The notes: generated by a model from the sequence alone, not told the origin. A stretch of 64,000 nt of DNA from Roseateles puraquae (GCF_002205845.1 NZ_NISI01000002.1:310001-374000); one strand, 5' to 3'. Counted from the stretch's first letter, positions 9,639-17,948 are shown. Translations and numbers: made by a program.

Positions 9639-10306
9639 GCGAAGTTCTGCGTCACGGAGTCCCGATGCCCTTGGAATGGGAGGCCCCCAGCGGCTGGCTC
9701 GGTCGCCTCTCGTTGGCCCAGGGCTGTCGAGTCGTCGAGGTGAAGCACTTTCTTGGCCTTGCCGCTCGCGGCGTGCGGGACGTGGACAGTGCGTTTGTCG
9801 GGGACATTGCGAGCGTCGTGCGCTACCGATGTGGCCTACCCCCAACAGCATTTCGCCGCGTCGAGGTCGCCTTGCAGTCCATGGATGTCCAGTGGCTTCG
9901 TCATGCCGGGTGGCCACGCTTTCGCTACTGCCCGCTTTGTCTCTCCGAACGTCAAACGCCCTACTTCGACATTTATTGGCGCTTCCTACACTTTGGCGTC
10001 TGCCTTGTTCATGGCTGCGACCTTCAACTGAGGTGCCCGGGATGCCAAGGCCAGATCAGCGCACCGAGCGATGTTTTCAAGTCGGCAGCCGGGCGCGCGG
10101 GTTGCGCCTCTCAGAATCACTGTCAGCGGTGCTCTTGGGATCTGGCGCGGGCACCGGCAATGCCGAGCAGGCATGGCCTACCGCTGGCTGAAGATCTCGA
10201 GGCCAGGTTGCTCGAACCGCAAGCGCCGGTGCCCAAGGAGCCTTCCGCAAGAGCACGAAATCGAGTCAAGGTCCCCGATAGTTGGCCGTGGCTGACAGAG
10301 CGCTAA
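9635..10306 (+). CDS. tniQ: TniQ-family targeting protein 2 (short)
   Basis: The ATG at 9635 overlaps the previous stop as ATGA and gives 223 residues; an in-frame start at 9374 would lie deep inside the first tniQ. Zinc ligands are clear: CPLC in 'YCPLCLSER', 'CLVHGC', CPGC in 'LRCPGCQGQ' and CQRC in 'HCQRCSWD'. TniQ proteins of this size carry little besides the N-terminal domain and zinc fingers, so this one may adapt the first TniQ to TnsC or set a second target. It is the last gene of the transposition operon. Confidence 0.82.
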   Translation: MSEVLRHGVPMPLEWEAPSGWLGRLSLAQGCRVVEVKHFLGLAARGVRDVDSAFVGDIASVVRYRCGLPPTAFRRVEVALQSMDVQWLRHAGWPRFRYCPLCLSERQTPYFDIYWRFLHFGVCLVHGCDLQLRCPGCQGQISAPSDVFKSAAGRAGCASQNHCQRCSWDLARAPAMPSRHGLPLAEDLEARLLEPQAPVPKEPSARARNRVKVPDSWPWLTER

Positions 10307-10373
10307 AGTCAAGCATGGACAGGCCGATCTTCATCGCCCCGGCCATGTTGGGCACTGGCTGCGGGGGAATCGC

Positions 10374-10598
10374 ATGACGAAGTTGAGCAAGGCCGAACGA
10401 CGCCTGGCGCACGAACAAGCGTTGGCCAGTGTGCGCATCGAGGGTTTCGAACCGAGTCCCGAGTTCCTGGCAGACTGCGAAGCGGTGGTGGAAGGCGCCA
10501 TGACGAACGCCGCGGCCCGAGCAGCGAGCCTGGCACGAGCCTTGGCCAAGGATCAGGCAGCCGCAGAACGCAGAGGTGTGCCTCGCACGCCTGACTGA
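10374..10598 (+). CDS. VbhA-like antitoxin (orphan)
   Basis: A 74-residue protein with a strong ribosome binding site (GGGGGA, 5 nt before the ATG). The stretch 'RRLAHEQALASVRIEGFEPS' matches the VbhA antitoxin family: Ser-Val-Arg-Ile-Glu-Gly fits the [S/T]xxxE[G/N] inhibitory motif that blocks the active site of Fic AMP-transferases. VbhA is normally followed by its Fic toxin, but none is present in the next several kilobases. It starts 68 bp after the last tniQ. It could protect against a Fic toxin encoded elsewhere, or have a different role in the transposon. The family call is by motif only. Confidence 0.62.
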   Translation: MTKLSKAERRLAHEQALASVRIEGFEPSPEFLADCEAVVEGAMTNAAARAASLARALAKDQAAAERRGVPRTPD

Positions 10599-10696
10599 CA
10601 CCTGTGGCGTTCCACTTTCGCGGTGCGCGGCGCGCGTGCAGTGAGGGCTGAAGCCTGCGTGCGTACCGCGAGAACCATCGCGGCGAACTGTTGGAC

Positions 10697-10942
10697 CTAG
10701 AGGCCTGCCTCGGCCATCAACTCCGCCAGTGTCATGTCCAGCGCGCTCGCGACGCGCGCGACAGATACGAAACCGGGATTTTGCTGACCTCGTTCGATGC
10801 TGCTCATGTACGCGCGATCGATTTCGCTGCGATGGGCCAGTTCTTCCTGGGAGATCTGCCGATCTATGCGCGCCTGACGTATGGCCTGCCCAAGGGCGAC
10901 CAGCACGGGGTGCTGTGCGTGGCGCGGCGAGGCAATTGGCAT
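10697..10942 (-). CDS. XRE-family helix-turn-helix regulator
   Basis: An 81-residue protein that is almost entirely one XRE/Cro-type DNA-binding domain. 'LGQAIRQARIDRQISQEELA' forms helices 1-2, 'RSEIDRAYMSSIERGQQNPG' contains the recognition helix, and 'VARVASALDMTLAEL' the last helices. It is convergent with the VbhA-like gene and divergent from the gene at 11045, with a 100-bp shared upstream region where it may bind. Small XRE repressors of this size are common on mobile elements. The start could also be a GTG some 12 codons downstream. Confidence 0.8.
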   Translation of the reverse strand: MPIASPRHAQHPVLVALGQAIRQARIDRQISQEELAHRSEIDRAYMSSIERGQQNPGFVSVARVASALDMTLAELMAEAGL

Positions 10943-11044
10943 CCAAGCATCGTCCGCATATGATGACGATCACACCACGGCCGATCTTCCACATGGGGCG
11001 GCGGCGCGGTGCCGCTCGGCTGAGCCCATCGAAGGAGAACATGG

Positions 11045-11494
11045 ATGTTCAGGGCTGATGCAATGCACCGTGTGCGAATGCCGTCCGCCGTATCGGCGCT
11101 CGACGCGGGCTCGGCGTACTACGAGCTGATCGAGCCCATCGCCAATCTGCCTACCTGGCTGATACACGTTCTGCCTAGCCCTGCTGCGTCGGACGACATG
11201 CCTCGGTGGCGACGGCTGATGACGACCAGCCTGCCGTACGCGCTCAGCGTCATGGCTAGCAGGGAGTGGCTTCGGGTGCGGCTGTACGTCCTCTTGCCGC
11301 CCAGTTCGCCCACCGAGGAGGGCGCGTCTACGGCCCAATGCCTGTCTGTCTGGGAGTGCCGGGAGCCACGTGGCAAAGAAGTGTGCTGGCTCGTCGACAC
11401 CGACTGCGGTGCCGTTGTGGACAGCGCGTTCGGCACGCGGCCAGCGCAGGCGAAGAGGATCCGATTGCTTTGGTCGGACGATACCGCTCGCTAG
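11045..11494 (+). CDS. Hypothetical protein
   Basis: 149 residues, no recognised family. The start at 11045 follows GGAG (about 8 nt spacing); an ATG 4 bases earlier leads to a stop after five codons. The sequence has several Trp and Cys residues and ends 'RLLWSDDTAR', with no signal peptide or membrane segment. It is divergent from the XRE regulator and convergent with the GIY-YIG gene. It is probably transposon cargo and may be controlled by the adjacent XRE protein. Confidence 0.5.
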   Translation: MFRADAMHRVRMPSAVSALDAGSAYYELIEPIANLPTWLIHVLPSPAASDDMPRWRRLMTTSLPYALSVMASREWLRVRLYVLLPPSSPTEEGASTAQCLSVWECREPRGKEVCWLVDTDCGAVVDSAFGTRPAQAKRIRLLWSDDTAR

Positions 11495-11539
11495 CTGCCA
11501 GAGGCAGCACGGAGCGTCAGCGGAACAGCATCGATAGCG

Positions 11540-12403
11540 CTAGCGCTGTGCGTGCGCGCCATCGTCAGCGGCTTGCGCTGCGGCCTCCCTAAGACGCCAG
11601 CGCATCTCAGGAAACAGCAGCGAGACGAATGGGTCGTATCGCCGGTCCGGCACTCGCTGGCTGGAACCCGCAGCAAAGTCCTCGACCCGCCGGTGCTGCG
11701 CATCCGTGGCGTCGGGTCGGTAGGCGTCCCACGCAATCAGGAAGAGGTGCGTCCACGGCTGCACTGCACCTCGCCCCATCTGCATGCCGCTGGTTAGCAC
11801 CGCGAAGACATCTTGAAGCTTGAAGCCGATCACGCGGTTGCATCGGATGGACAGCAGCACGCGCAGCACACCTTTGGCCCCCCAGAACTTCTCCTCCAGC
11901 GCGGGCTCTAGGTCCGGACGCCAGTGGCGGTGCTCGCGCAGGCCCATCAAGTGGGCCACTAACGGGGCGCGGGCCGCATCGCTGGCGTTGGCGGCGTGGT
12001 AGCTCTCCGCCAGGGTCAACAGCGTCTGCATAGCTGTCGCCCAGTCGCTGGGTGGCTGTGCCGGCGAGAGGGTCGACTGCAGCACTCGGTCCCAATGACC
12101 ATGCGATCGCAGTTGCGCTTCGACTTCCTTGTCATCGAGTGCGCAGAAAAATCCTCCTCGCACCTTCTGCCAGCCATGCTCGATCATCATCCGAACGGTG
12201 ATCTCGTTCTCCAGCAACTCAGCGGCCCTGTAGTCGGCCACCTCGTGCTGGTGCTGGAACAGGACTCGGATCGGCTCGTGCAGCCTGGTCCACACCGCGC
12301 CTTTGCCGTTGACGTGCTGGCGGTGCCGTCGGACGAAGTTGTCAGAGATGCCGACGTAGAAGTGGTCGCCGGTCAGCTCCAACACATAGAACCATTTGCG
12401 CAT
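11540..12403 (-). CDS. GIY-YIG-type nuclease domain protein
   Basis: The N-terminus reads 'MRKWFYVLELTGDHFYVGI' then 'RRHRQHVNGKG', a GIY-YIG fold with YVL and YVG replacing the two canonical tripeptides, a catalytic-type Arg after it and a likely metal-binding Glu at 'LLENEI'. This occupies about residues 1-95. Residues 100-287 are helical, have no recognised domain, and may bind DNA or a partner. I place the start at 12403, right before the domain; in-frame starts exist at 12430 and further upstream. It lies 20-47 bp downstream of the membrane-protein gene on the same strand, so it may be a third gene of the Panacea operon. Nuclease activity is inferred. Confidence 0.7.
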   Translation of the reverse strand: MRKWFYVLELTGDHFYVGISDNFVRRHRQHVNGKGAVWTRLHEPIRVLFQHQHEVADYRAAELLENEITVRMMIEHGWQKVRGGFFCALDDKEVEAQLRSHGHWDRVLQSTLSPAQPPSDWATAMQTLLTLAESYHAANASDAARAPLVAHLMGLREHRHWRPDLEPALEEKFWGAKGVLRVLLSIRCNRVIGFKLQDVFAVLTSGMQMGRGAVQPWTHLFLIAWDAYRPDATDAQHRRVEDFAAGSSQRVPDRRYDPFVSLLFPEMRWRLREAAAQAADDGAHAQR

Positions 12404-12449
12404 GCCTGGGAGCCCCGCGCGCTGGCAGCTCATACTAGGCCGACCAGCG

Positions 12450-12977
12450 CTACTGGGCGATGTCGTCGCCCGGCTCTTTGGCGCTGGCGCGTTTGGCCCT
12501 AGACACGCGCGCACGAGCCGCCGGCTTGGCCGGCGCCGGTGCCGCCGTCCGCGACATGATGGACTGGCCGTTCTTGGGGAACAGATAGTTGGCCACGATG
12601 GTGAAGATGCCCAGCACGTTCAGCGTTGTGCCGCCCACCAGCGCGAGCAAGACTTTCGTGTCCAGCGTAAAGTGCGTGAAGGCACTGAAGCCTGAGAGTG
12701 CCAGGAACGCCGCCAGCCCCACCAGCCACCACACGACAAGCAAGAAGATCTTGTTTGCGTACGACTTGCGCGACCTGATGACCTCGTCGATCTGACGAAG
12801 CTCACGCATGTGAAATGCGCGTTTGACCTTGCGCTCGTACGCCTCGTCATCCTCGGCCTCAGCCGAGCCGTAGGTCTGCAACTCTTGTTGGTACAGCCTA
12901 GACTGCCCGTCGCTGTCCGCCGCGGCAGACAGATCGGGCCCAATCAGCGAGAGATCGTCGTCAAGCTGCGGCGGCAC
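12450..12977 (-). CDS. Two-helix membrane protein, probable toxin partner of Panacea antitoxin
   Basis: I place the start at the GTG at 12977, which overlaps the Panacea gene's 3' end by 17 bp; longer in-frame starts read through the Panacea frame. The product is 175 residues: an acidic N-terminal region, a charged helix (about residues 45-70), two hydrophobic segments ('KIFLLVVWWLVGLAAFLAL' and 'VLLALVGGTTLNVLGIFTIV') and a basic Ala/Pro/Arg tail. Panacea antitoxins pair with diverse toxins, including small membrane-damaging proteins, and the overlap suggests coupled expression. The toxin role is inference from this arrangement. Confidence 0.68.
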   Translation of the reverse strand: MPPQLDDDLSLIGPDLSAAADSDGQSRLYQQELQTYGSAEAEDDEAYERKVKRAFHMRELRQIDEVIRSRKSYANKIFLLVVWWLVGLAAFLALSGFSAFTHFTLDTKVLLALVGGTTLNVLGIFTIVANYLFPKNGQSIMSRTAAPAPAKPAARARVSRAKRASAKEPGDDIAQ

Positions 12978-13479
12978 GCTTGGCCCGGTTCTTCTCCGCC
13001 TCCTGGCGGAAGTACGTACGAATGAGATCGTCGTCGATGGGCACGCTGCGCATGTCTCCGTCGTACTTCTTGCGGGCAAGGTCCCACGGCGAATTCGGCA
13101 GATGCGTGAGGTTGGAGAGCTGCACGGCTGTGAGCTTGCCGTACGTGTTCCACACGCTGTCCATCAGCTTCTTGACGCCTATGTCATCGTTGCGCACGGC
13201 CGGTACTTGGTACTCGAAATCTTCGAGATCCAGCTCCGTGGCTCGGCCCGTGATGGCGCCAGCGCGCTCGTGCTTGAACTCGTGATAGAGCGAGGGCACC
13301 ACCGGGCCAAACTGCCACGCCTCGATCGGGTCGGAGATGAGCGGCTCATCGTTGAGCCCCAGATGCCAGCCGTGCGCGAAGAACACGAGCTTTTGCAGCT
13401 TCATTGGGGTCAGCGTGGTGCCACTGGACTCGGCCTTGTCCAGAAAGTAGTTGGCGACGGCCTTCGCGTCGTAAGCCAT
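12961..13479 (-). CDS. panA: Panacea-domain (DUF4065/SocA-like) antitoxin
   Basis: 172 residues. Most of the protein is the Panacea fold: 'AKAVANYFLDKAESSGTTLT' then 'KLQKLVFFAHGWHLGLNDEP' and 'AWQFGPVVPSLYHEFKHE' are the family's hallmark blocks. Panacea is a versatile antitoxin domain (also found in SocA and phage GepA) that neutralises many unrelated toxins by direct binding. It overlaps a downstream gene for a two-helix membrane protein, its likely cognate toxin. The start has AGGAGG upstream (rev. comp. of 'cctcct', 13487-13492). The gene symbol follows the family name, not proven orthology. Confidence 0.88.
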   Translation of the reverse strand: MAYDAKAVANYFLDKAESSGTTLTPMKLQKLVFFAHGWHLGLNDEPLISDPIEAWQFGPVVPSLYHEFKHERAGAITGRATELDLEDFEYQVPAVRNDDIGVKKLMDSVWNTYGKLTAVQLSNLTHLPNSPWDLARKKYDGDMRSVPIDDDLIRTYFRQEAEKNRAKRAAAA

Positions 13480-13868
13480 GGTGCCCTCCTTTCTGTTGCT
13501 ATGAGTCGGTAAGTGCTTGCGCGGTAATGTAATTCAAGCCCGCAACTAGGCGCTTGCGTTGCGGCAGGCGAGCGATGAGATCGGTAACTGTACACAAAAA
13601 CAGCATTCCGTGTGTCTTAAAGCCCCAGCGGTAAGGGCGCTACCAGCTCACTGCGTCACGCTGCCCACCATGGCTAAGCGGTTCTTGCGATTGTCGGGGG
13701 ACGCCTGGCGAGCACGGCGTTCCGCGCCTATCCAGGAAGTCAGCGCGATCACCGTGCAAGCGACCTTAAGTGCGGTAGAGGAACTTCCCTACTCCCGGCG
13801 AGTTCATCCCAAATCTTATTGAGGCGCCCGTGGCGTGGGCCGTACCGAGATAGAACAGAGTAAAGCAT
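13480..13868. other. Non-coding spacer between divergent genes
   Basis: About 390 bp upstream of both the Panacea gene and the large exported protein. It must contain both promoters. Short open frames here have no ribosome binding site or recognisable product. Base composition becomes less GC-rich towards the right, as in the next gene. Confidence 0.5.
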
Positions 13869-13900
13869 CCTTCTATCATGGTTTGGCAACCATTAGAAGG
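13869..13900 (+). promoter_or_regulatory. Hairpin sequestering a Shine-Dalgarno sequence
   Basis: CCTTCTA (13869-13875) pairs with TAGAAGG (13894-13900), and ATGG (13878-13881) with CCAT (13890-13893), around an 8-nt loop. The right arm contains AGAAGG, the ribosome binding site for the GTG at 13909 (spacing 8). The structure would hide this site until opened, so translation of the downstream gene may be controlled. Confidence 0.5.
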
Positions 13901-13908
13901 TGAAGGTC

Positions 13909-16900
13909 GTGACTATCTGCGCCAAATACACAGCATGGATTACTGCTCGCCCCCGCTGTTTGCCGCATGTCAGGGCGCTCGTAATCGTTTTGAGCCCACT
14001 AATTGCATATGGGGCAGAAACTGATGTTGAGCGTGAAGCACTTCGACGTGAAGCATGGGTGGCTGGCCAAATGTCTGCGATTGAGCGCGATCCACGCCTA
14101 TTTATTGAATATCAGAAATCGGTTACGGCTGATTATTTTCGCAGAGAAAATAGATTGCTGAACGAGCGATATACACCGAGATTAGGTGACGCAATTCAGG
14201 AGCTAGGTAAGCGCACGTGGGATTTCGCTAAATCTGAGGAGGTCGATTTGGCATTAAGCGCTGGCTCTACGATTGGGTCTGGAAACTCAATTGGTAGAAC
14301 AATAGGCGTTATCAAGACGCTAAGAGACTACGGCATCAGAGTAGACAACATTACAGAAAAATGGAACAAAGCGGAAGCAAAAAAATTCGTTTCTCTCGTT
14401 AGAGAGGATATGGAGGTTGTGCTTAGAGATCTTTACGACAAAAGCAATGCGCTTCAGAAACGGTCACTCGGAAAGGGATACAGGCCAGATTTCCTGCAAG
14501 AGACTGATGCGATCGGAAAACGCTTTGCAGTAACGCTTCCATATGCCACCGACCGAGAAATATTCGCAGCGGCGCCGGCTGGTCCAATGGCTATTAAGGT
14601 ATACGAGGCTCTTGCTCGGAAAAGTGACGCCCAGCTTCAAAAAATATTACTTAACAGAGACGATTTTAATAAATTCTTAGCTGAGGAGTTGGGCGGGCAA
14701 AAGAAAATAATCGAGTCTTTCGCCGGCGAAATGCAGTCGATGCAAGAGGGACTGTCTGAGTTGCTTGAGGCAAAACGCAAGAGGCAGTCTGCAGACAAAA
14801 TCGCAAAGGCAAAAGAGGTTTTCGAAAGAAAGTATGAGCGAGCGCATGAGTACACATATGCTGCCGCTGCAGCGCTTCAATTTGTAGATCCGCACATGGC
14901 CGCTTTCGTTCAAAACGGGGGATCTGCTGCGCTGGTTATGTCTAAGTCACTCGAGTCACTCGCTTCTGACGGCTTTACAGCGGCCGCAACAGGCAATTTT
15001 CTTGGATCCGCTTTTGCGCTCTATTCGCTTTTTTCTCCAGCTGGGCAGGATCCGGCAATGGCGAACATGATGGCGCAATTTCAAGCGCTCACAGACAAGT
15101 TGAATGATCTATCAAAGCAGATCAAAGGGCTAGATAAAAAAGTCGATCAATTCATTGCTGCGCAGAATGCTGGTTATTCAGATGTTCGCGATCAGCTGCG
15201 AACTATTACTACTGAACTGCGCCAACTTCAAACATCGATAATTGAGAATGAAAACGCCAGAATTCAAGCGGATATAAACTCGCAGGGGCTCATCTGTGCG
15301 GACCGCTTGTCGAGTAGGCTATTTTCTGTGGAAAATGTCAACTCTCTGGATGTATATCATCAATGCTTGTGGCGAATGTACGCATTCGGCATCATAGAAG
15401 GTTCTAGGCCTGCTGTTGTTTACTCCGCATTTGCCGGCAATCTAGCTGAAAAATCATCATTAGTGCACGTTCGAAAAAAATTAGTTGACGGAGACGATAT
15501 CGAAACAATGATCAGCGTCCTTGAATTTTTGGAGCGTTATGCCAAAAAGCATTTGGACGTCACAATAAAAACTTCTTCTCTGCGCACTTTCTCACCAGCA
15601 TTCAATGCTCATGCCGTTGATGAGGCCAGAATATTTTCGCCACGCCTATGGAGCGTCGCCGTACGCAGCCTAATAAATTACCGCCTTGGATTTTCAGAAT
15701 ATGCGCCACCGAGGCAAGCGCCTTCTTCTCGGTATCTTCAGGATTTGGCGGAGATAGGCGAATGGATGAGTGAGAGATTAACTTTGCTGAGTTCGCAGGC
15801 GGTGGTTGATCGTTCTATTAAAGTTTACCGGGCGCGTGCGCTGGAGGTGGCTCGACTTAGCGATGCTATATTGCGCGCAGATTTTGCAGAAAGATATCCA
15901 TCCGCCTTTCATGCTCGACGCCTGGGTGTAAACCTAAAGAATTATCTGGATCTTCCAGTTGCGTATTTTTTGGGATATCTTGGCGATAGAGATTGGCGCA
16001 CAAATGGGTTCTCGTCAAATTCCGCGCGCGACCTAATTTCGTTGGCAGGGTTGATGGATCTTTTGGAAGATGAGACAACCGCCTATAAAACAACTGGTGA
16101 CGCTGAAGTTGGCGGCGGCAAGTACTACTGCTATCGGGCCGATTCGAAAATATTTTTTAAGTCGGTTCCGAGGATTGAAATGGGAACGGTGTCTGTCGAT
16201 GCTTGTGGAAATCTGACAGATGGCGGCATGACGGGCTTGCTGCAGACAGGTAATTTAAAAAATCAAGCGACAAAATTGGCAATTTTCTACGGGAAATATG
16301 GTTACGTAAGTCCGCACTTCAATGCTCAATATCCGATCCCCGACGAGCAGCTTGATGGAATAACTATTGATTTTAACGGCCGAACCTATTCGCGCGGAAT
16401 CGCTAATCTATCAGTTGTCGGTGAAAGCTATCAACCTAATGTTGTCCAAGAGCTTCAGCCCAAGCTGCGTGCTGAAGCAACGAGGGTGACGCTCGCGGCT
16501 CATAACAAATATTTCAGTGCGGCTGCAGATGCCCCGACATCCCACCGCTCGATAACGCGGAAAAATGTGTTCGAGCCATTAAATGAGGCTTATGCCGCGA
16601 TGCTGGTGGCTCTGAGCGCTCGCCATGGCAGTTGCGCTACGCACAATCCCGAGATAAGCAAGATTCGGGTTAATGCAGTAAGTGAGCTTGATCTTGAAAA
16701 CTATATTGACGGAAAAGACGCTCCGTTGGACCAAGGGTTTTGGCGGCAGTTGAGTCTAACAGTGGATGAGGGGGCCGAGCGACTGCTTAAACAACGCAGG
16801 AACACCGATGCTGAGATAAAGTCGCTGGAGGCTATCGTCGAAGGCCTCGAAACGAGCAATGGCATAGGAGCGTCGGATTCCATTGACTTGTATAAGCGAG

Positions 16901-17163
16901 CACTTCACGACTTTGCAAAGCCCACGGATCCGGCACGCTATCGCTATTGCGCCAGTAGCGGGGCTCCATCATTAATCACGGGAATGCGCGCGATTACTCG
17001 GTGGAATGATTTGATGGAATTTGGGGCGAGACGGCCGGCTTTAACGGACGCGCTTTCGAGTGGCGATGATAATCGGCAGATATATAAATGCACAAAACAA
17101 GGAGCTGCTACCCTCTTGCAAAATTCGTTGTGTCCGCCTGGATATTTGCAAACCAAGCTCTAA
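13909..17163 (+). CDS. Large exported coiled-coil protein of unknown function
   Basis: I choose the GTG at 13909 because AGAAGG lies 8 nt upstream; another GTG at 13900 overlaps that site. The product is 1084 residues. A signal-peptide-like start ('VRALVIVLSPLIAYGAE') predicts export. Long heptad-rich helices occur at about 240-320 and 385-450 ('LNDLSKQIKGLDKKVDQFIA'), flanking a small-residue and hydrophobic segment at about 350-378 ('GFTAAATGNFLGSAFALYSL'). That layout resembles helical pore-forming toxins, but no family is recognised. The C-terminal 600 residues contain several Cys. Codon use is clearly AT-richer than all neighbours, indicating recent transfer. It stands alone between the Panacea operon and small transposon-type genes. 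Confidence 0.8.
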   Translation: MTICAKYTAWITARPRCLPHVRALVIVLSPLIAYGAETDVEREALRREAWVAGQMSAIERDPRLFIEYQKSVTADYFRRENRLLNERYTPRLGDAIQELGKRTWDFAKSEEVDLALSAGSTIGSGNSIGRTIGVIKTLRDYGIRVDNITEKWNKAEAKKFVSLVREDMEVVLRDLYDKSNALQKRSLGKGYRPDFLQETDAIGKRFAVTLPYATDREIFAAAPAGPMAIKVYEALARKSDAQLQKILLNRDDFNKFLAEELGGQKKIIESFAGEMQSMQEGLSELLEAKRKRQSADKIAKAKEVFERKYERAHEYTYAAAAALQFVDPHMAAFVQNGGSAALVMSKSLESLASDGFTAAATGNFLGSAFALYSLFSPAGQDPAMANMMAQFQALTDKLNDLSKQIKGLDKKVDQFIAAQNAGYSDVRDQLRTITTELRQLQTSIIENENARIQADINSQGLICADRLSSRLFSVENVNSLDVYHQCLWRMYAFGIIEGSRPAVVYSAFAGNLAEKSSLVHVRKKLVDGDDIETMISVLEFLERYAKKHLDVTIKTSSLRTFSPAFNAHAVDEARIFSPRLWSVAVRSLINYRLGFSEYAPPRQAPSSRYLQDLAEIGEWMSERLTLLSSQAVVDRSIKVYRARALEVARLSDAILRADFAERYPSAFHARRLGVNLKNYLDLPVAYFLGYLGDRDWRTNGFSSNSARDLISLAGLMDLLEDETTAYKTTGDAEVGGGKYYCYRADSKIFFKSVPRIEMGTVSVDACGNLTDGGMTGLLQTGNLKNQATKLAIFYGKYGYVSPHFNAQYPIPDEQLDGITIDFNGRTYSRGIANLSVVGESYQPNVVQELQPKLRAEATRVTLAAHNKYFSAAADAPTSHRSITRKNVFEPLNEAYAAMLVALSARHGSCATHNPEISKIRVNAVSELDLENYIDGKDAPLDQGFWRQLSLTVDEGAERLLKQRRNTDAEIKSLEAIVEGLETSNGIGASDSIDLYKRALHDFAKPTDPARYRYCASSGAPSLITGMRAITRWNDLMEFGARRPALTDALSSGDDNRQIYKCTKQGAATLLQNSLCPPGYLQTKL

Positions 17164-17530
17164 AATAGGGCAATGCAATTGCCTCATGGCGCGGTCTTTG
17201 AGCGGAATCAAAGCCGTCGGCGCGCTGCCGAGCACATAAAAGGCGCAGCTGCGTCCCCTCGACGTTCAAGATGAAAACGACGATGAAGCGACATGCCTCA
17301 TACGAGGTGGGAGAAGGTGTCAACTATCTCAGCGCGTCAAAGCGGCCACGGTACTTGGCTCGTCGACTGGTGGCTGTCCTCCCATGTCGAGTGATGCCCA
17401 ACGCATGCTCGCAAGACGGTCTACAGCTCGTCTTGGATGGCACCGGTTGGCTGACATCCAGTCCGCCAGGTGAAGATGGAATGGCCAGGATGTTTGGAGG
17501 CCAACTTTTGGTCGGCTTCGACGCCTGCCT
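17164..17530. other. Spacer with no supported gene
   Basis: 367 bp after the large exported-protein gene. Overlapping short frames on both strands lack ribosome binding sites and recognisable products. No strong repeats or terminator were seen. GC content returns to the high background within this stretch. Confidence 0.4.
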
Positions 17531-17674
17531 TTAAGCGACCTTGCGTTGAACAACGGCGTCAGCGCGGGAAACGAAGCTATTGGACAGTGCTTCTACGCCG
17601 TTGGGTATCGCGGTCTTCGACGCGATGCGGTCGGCTGCTTCGCGCTTCATCGGCGTAGGGTTGCGCTTGGGCAT
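17531..17674 (-). CDS. Small conserved-type protein, 47 residues
   Basis: A 47-residue frame beginning MPKRNPTPMKREAADRIAS, with AGGAG 6 nt before the ATG. The 'NPTPM...AADRI' start followed by an Ala/Ser-rich 'SFVSRADAVV' tail resembles a small plasmid- and island-associated protein type of unknown function that is similar to seed-maturation-like proteins. The match is from memory of the pattern and is weak. Longer frames extending upstream to 17887 lack a ribosome binding site. Confidence 0.55.
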   Translation of the reverse strand: MPKRNPTPMKREAADRIASKTAIPNGVEALSNSFVSRADAVVQRKVA

Positions 17675-17948
17675 TTGAAACTCCTGAACTTCCGCGACAT
17701 TGCTGTCGCCGCAGCGTCTCGACCGATGGCCGGATGCAAGTGGAGTTTTCTGGAAAAGCTGCACAGCAAGGCGGGCGGCCAATGAGGGTCGTAACTGCCC
17801 ATCGCGGTGGGCCACAGCGAAGGCAGTTCGCACAAGCCTGCCAAGGGGACCAGACTGCGAACCACAGTGCGCCTGTCGTGTTTCCAAAAACTGGCAGTCC
17901 TTGGGAGCAGGCTCATTTGGTGAGCCTGCTCAGGGGCACGATAGAGGC

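Larger units (their letters stand above)
5135..10306 (+). mobile_element. Tn7/Tn6022-like transposition module (TnsA-TnsB-TnsC-TniQ-TniQ)
   Basis: Five overlapping co-directional genes encode a TnsA endonuclease, a DDE transposase, an AAA+ ATPase and two TniQ zinc-finger proteins. This order matches the tniCABDE set of Tn6022-type elements, which belong to the Tn7-like group and move by cut-and-paste to a chosen target. The coordinates cover the genes only. Terminal repeats and a target-site duplication could not be assigned by eye, so the full element, which probably includes cargo to the right, is not delimited. Confidence 0.85.

Noticed and set aside
10315..10377. A 20-codon frame ending in ATGA at the VbhA-like start
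   Set aside because: No ribosome site of its own and low-information sequence; the VbhA-like gene has a good site without it.
17700..17948. Upstream extension of the gene starting at 17949
   Set aside because: The frame is open but has no start with a ribosome site and no convincing coding character.
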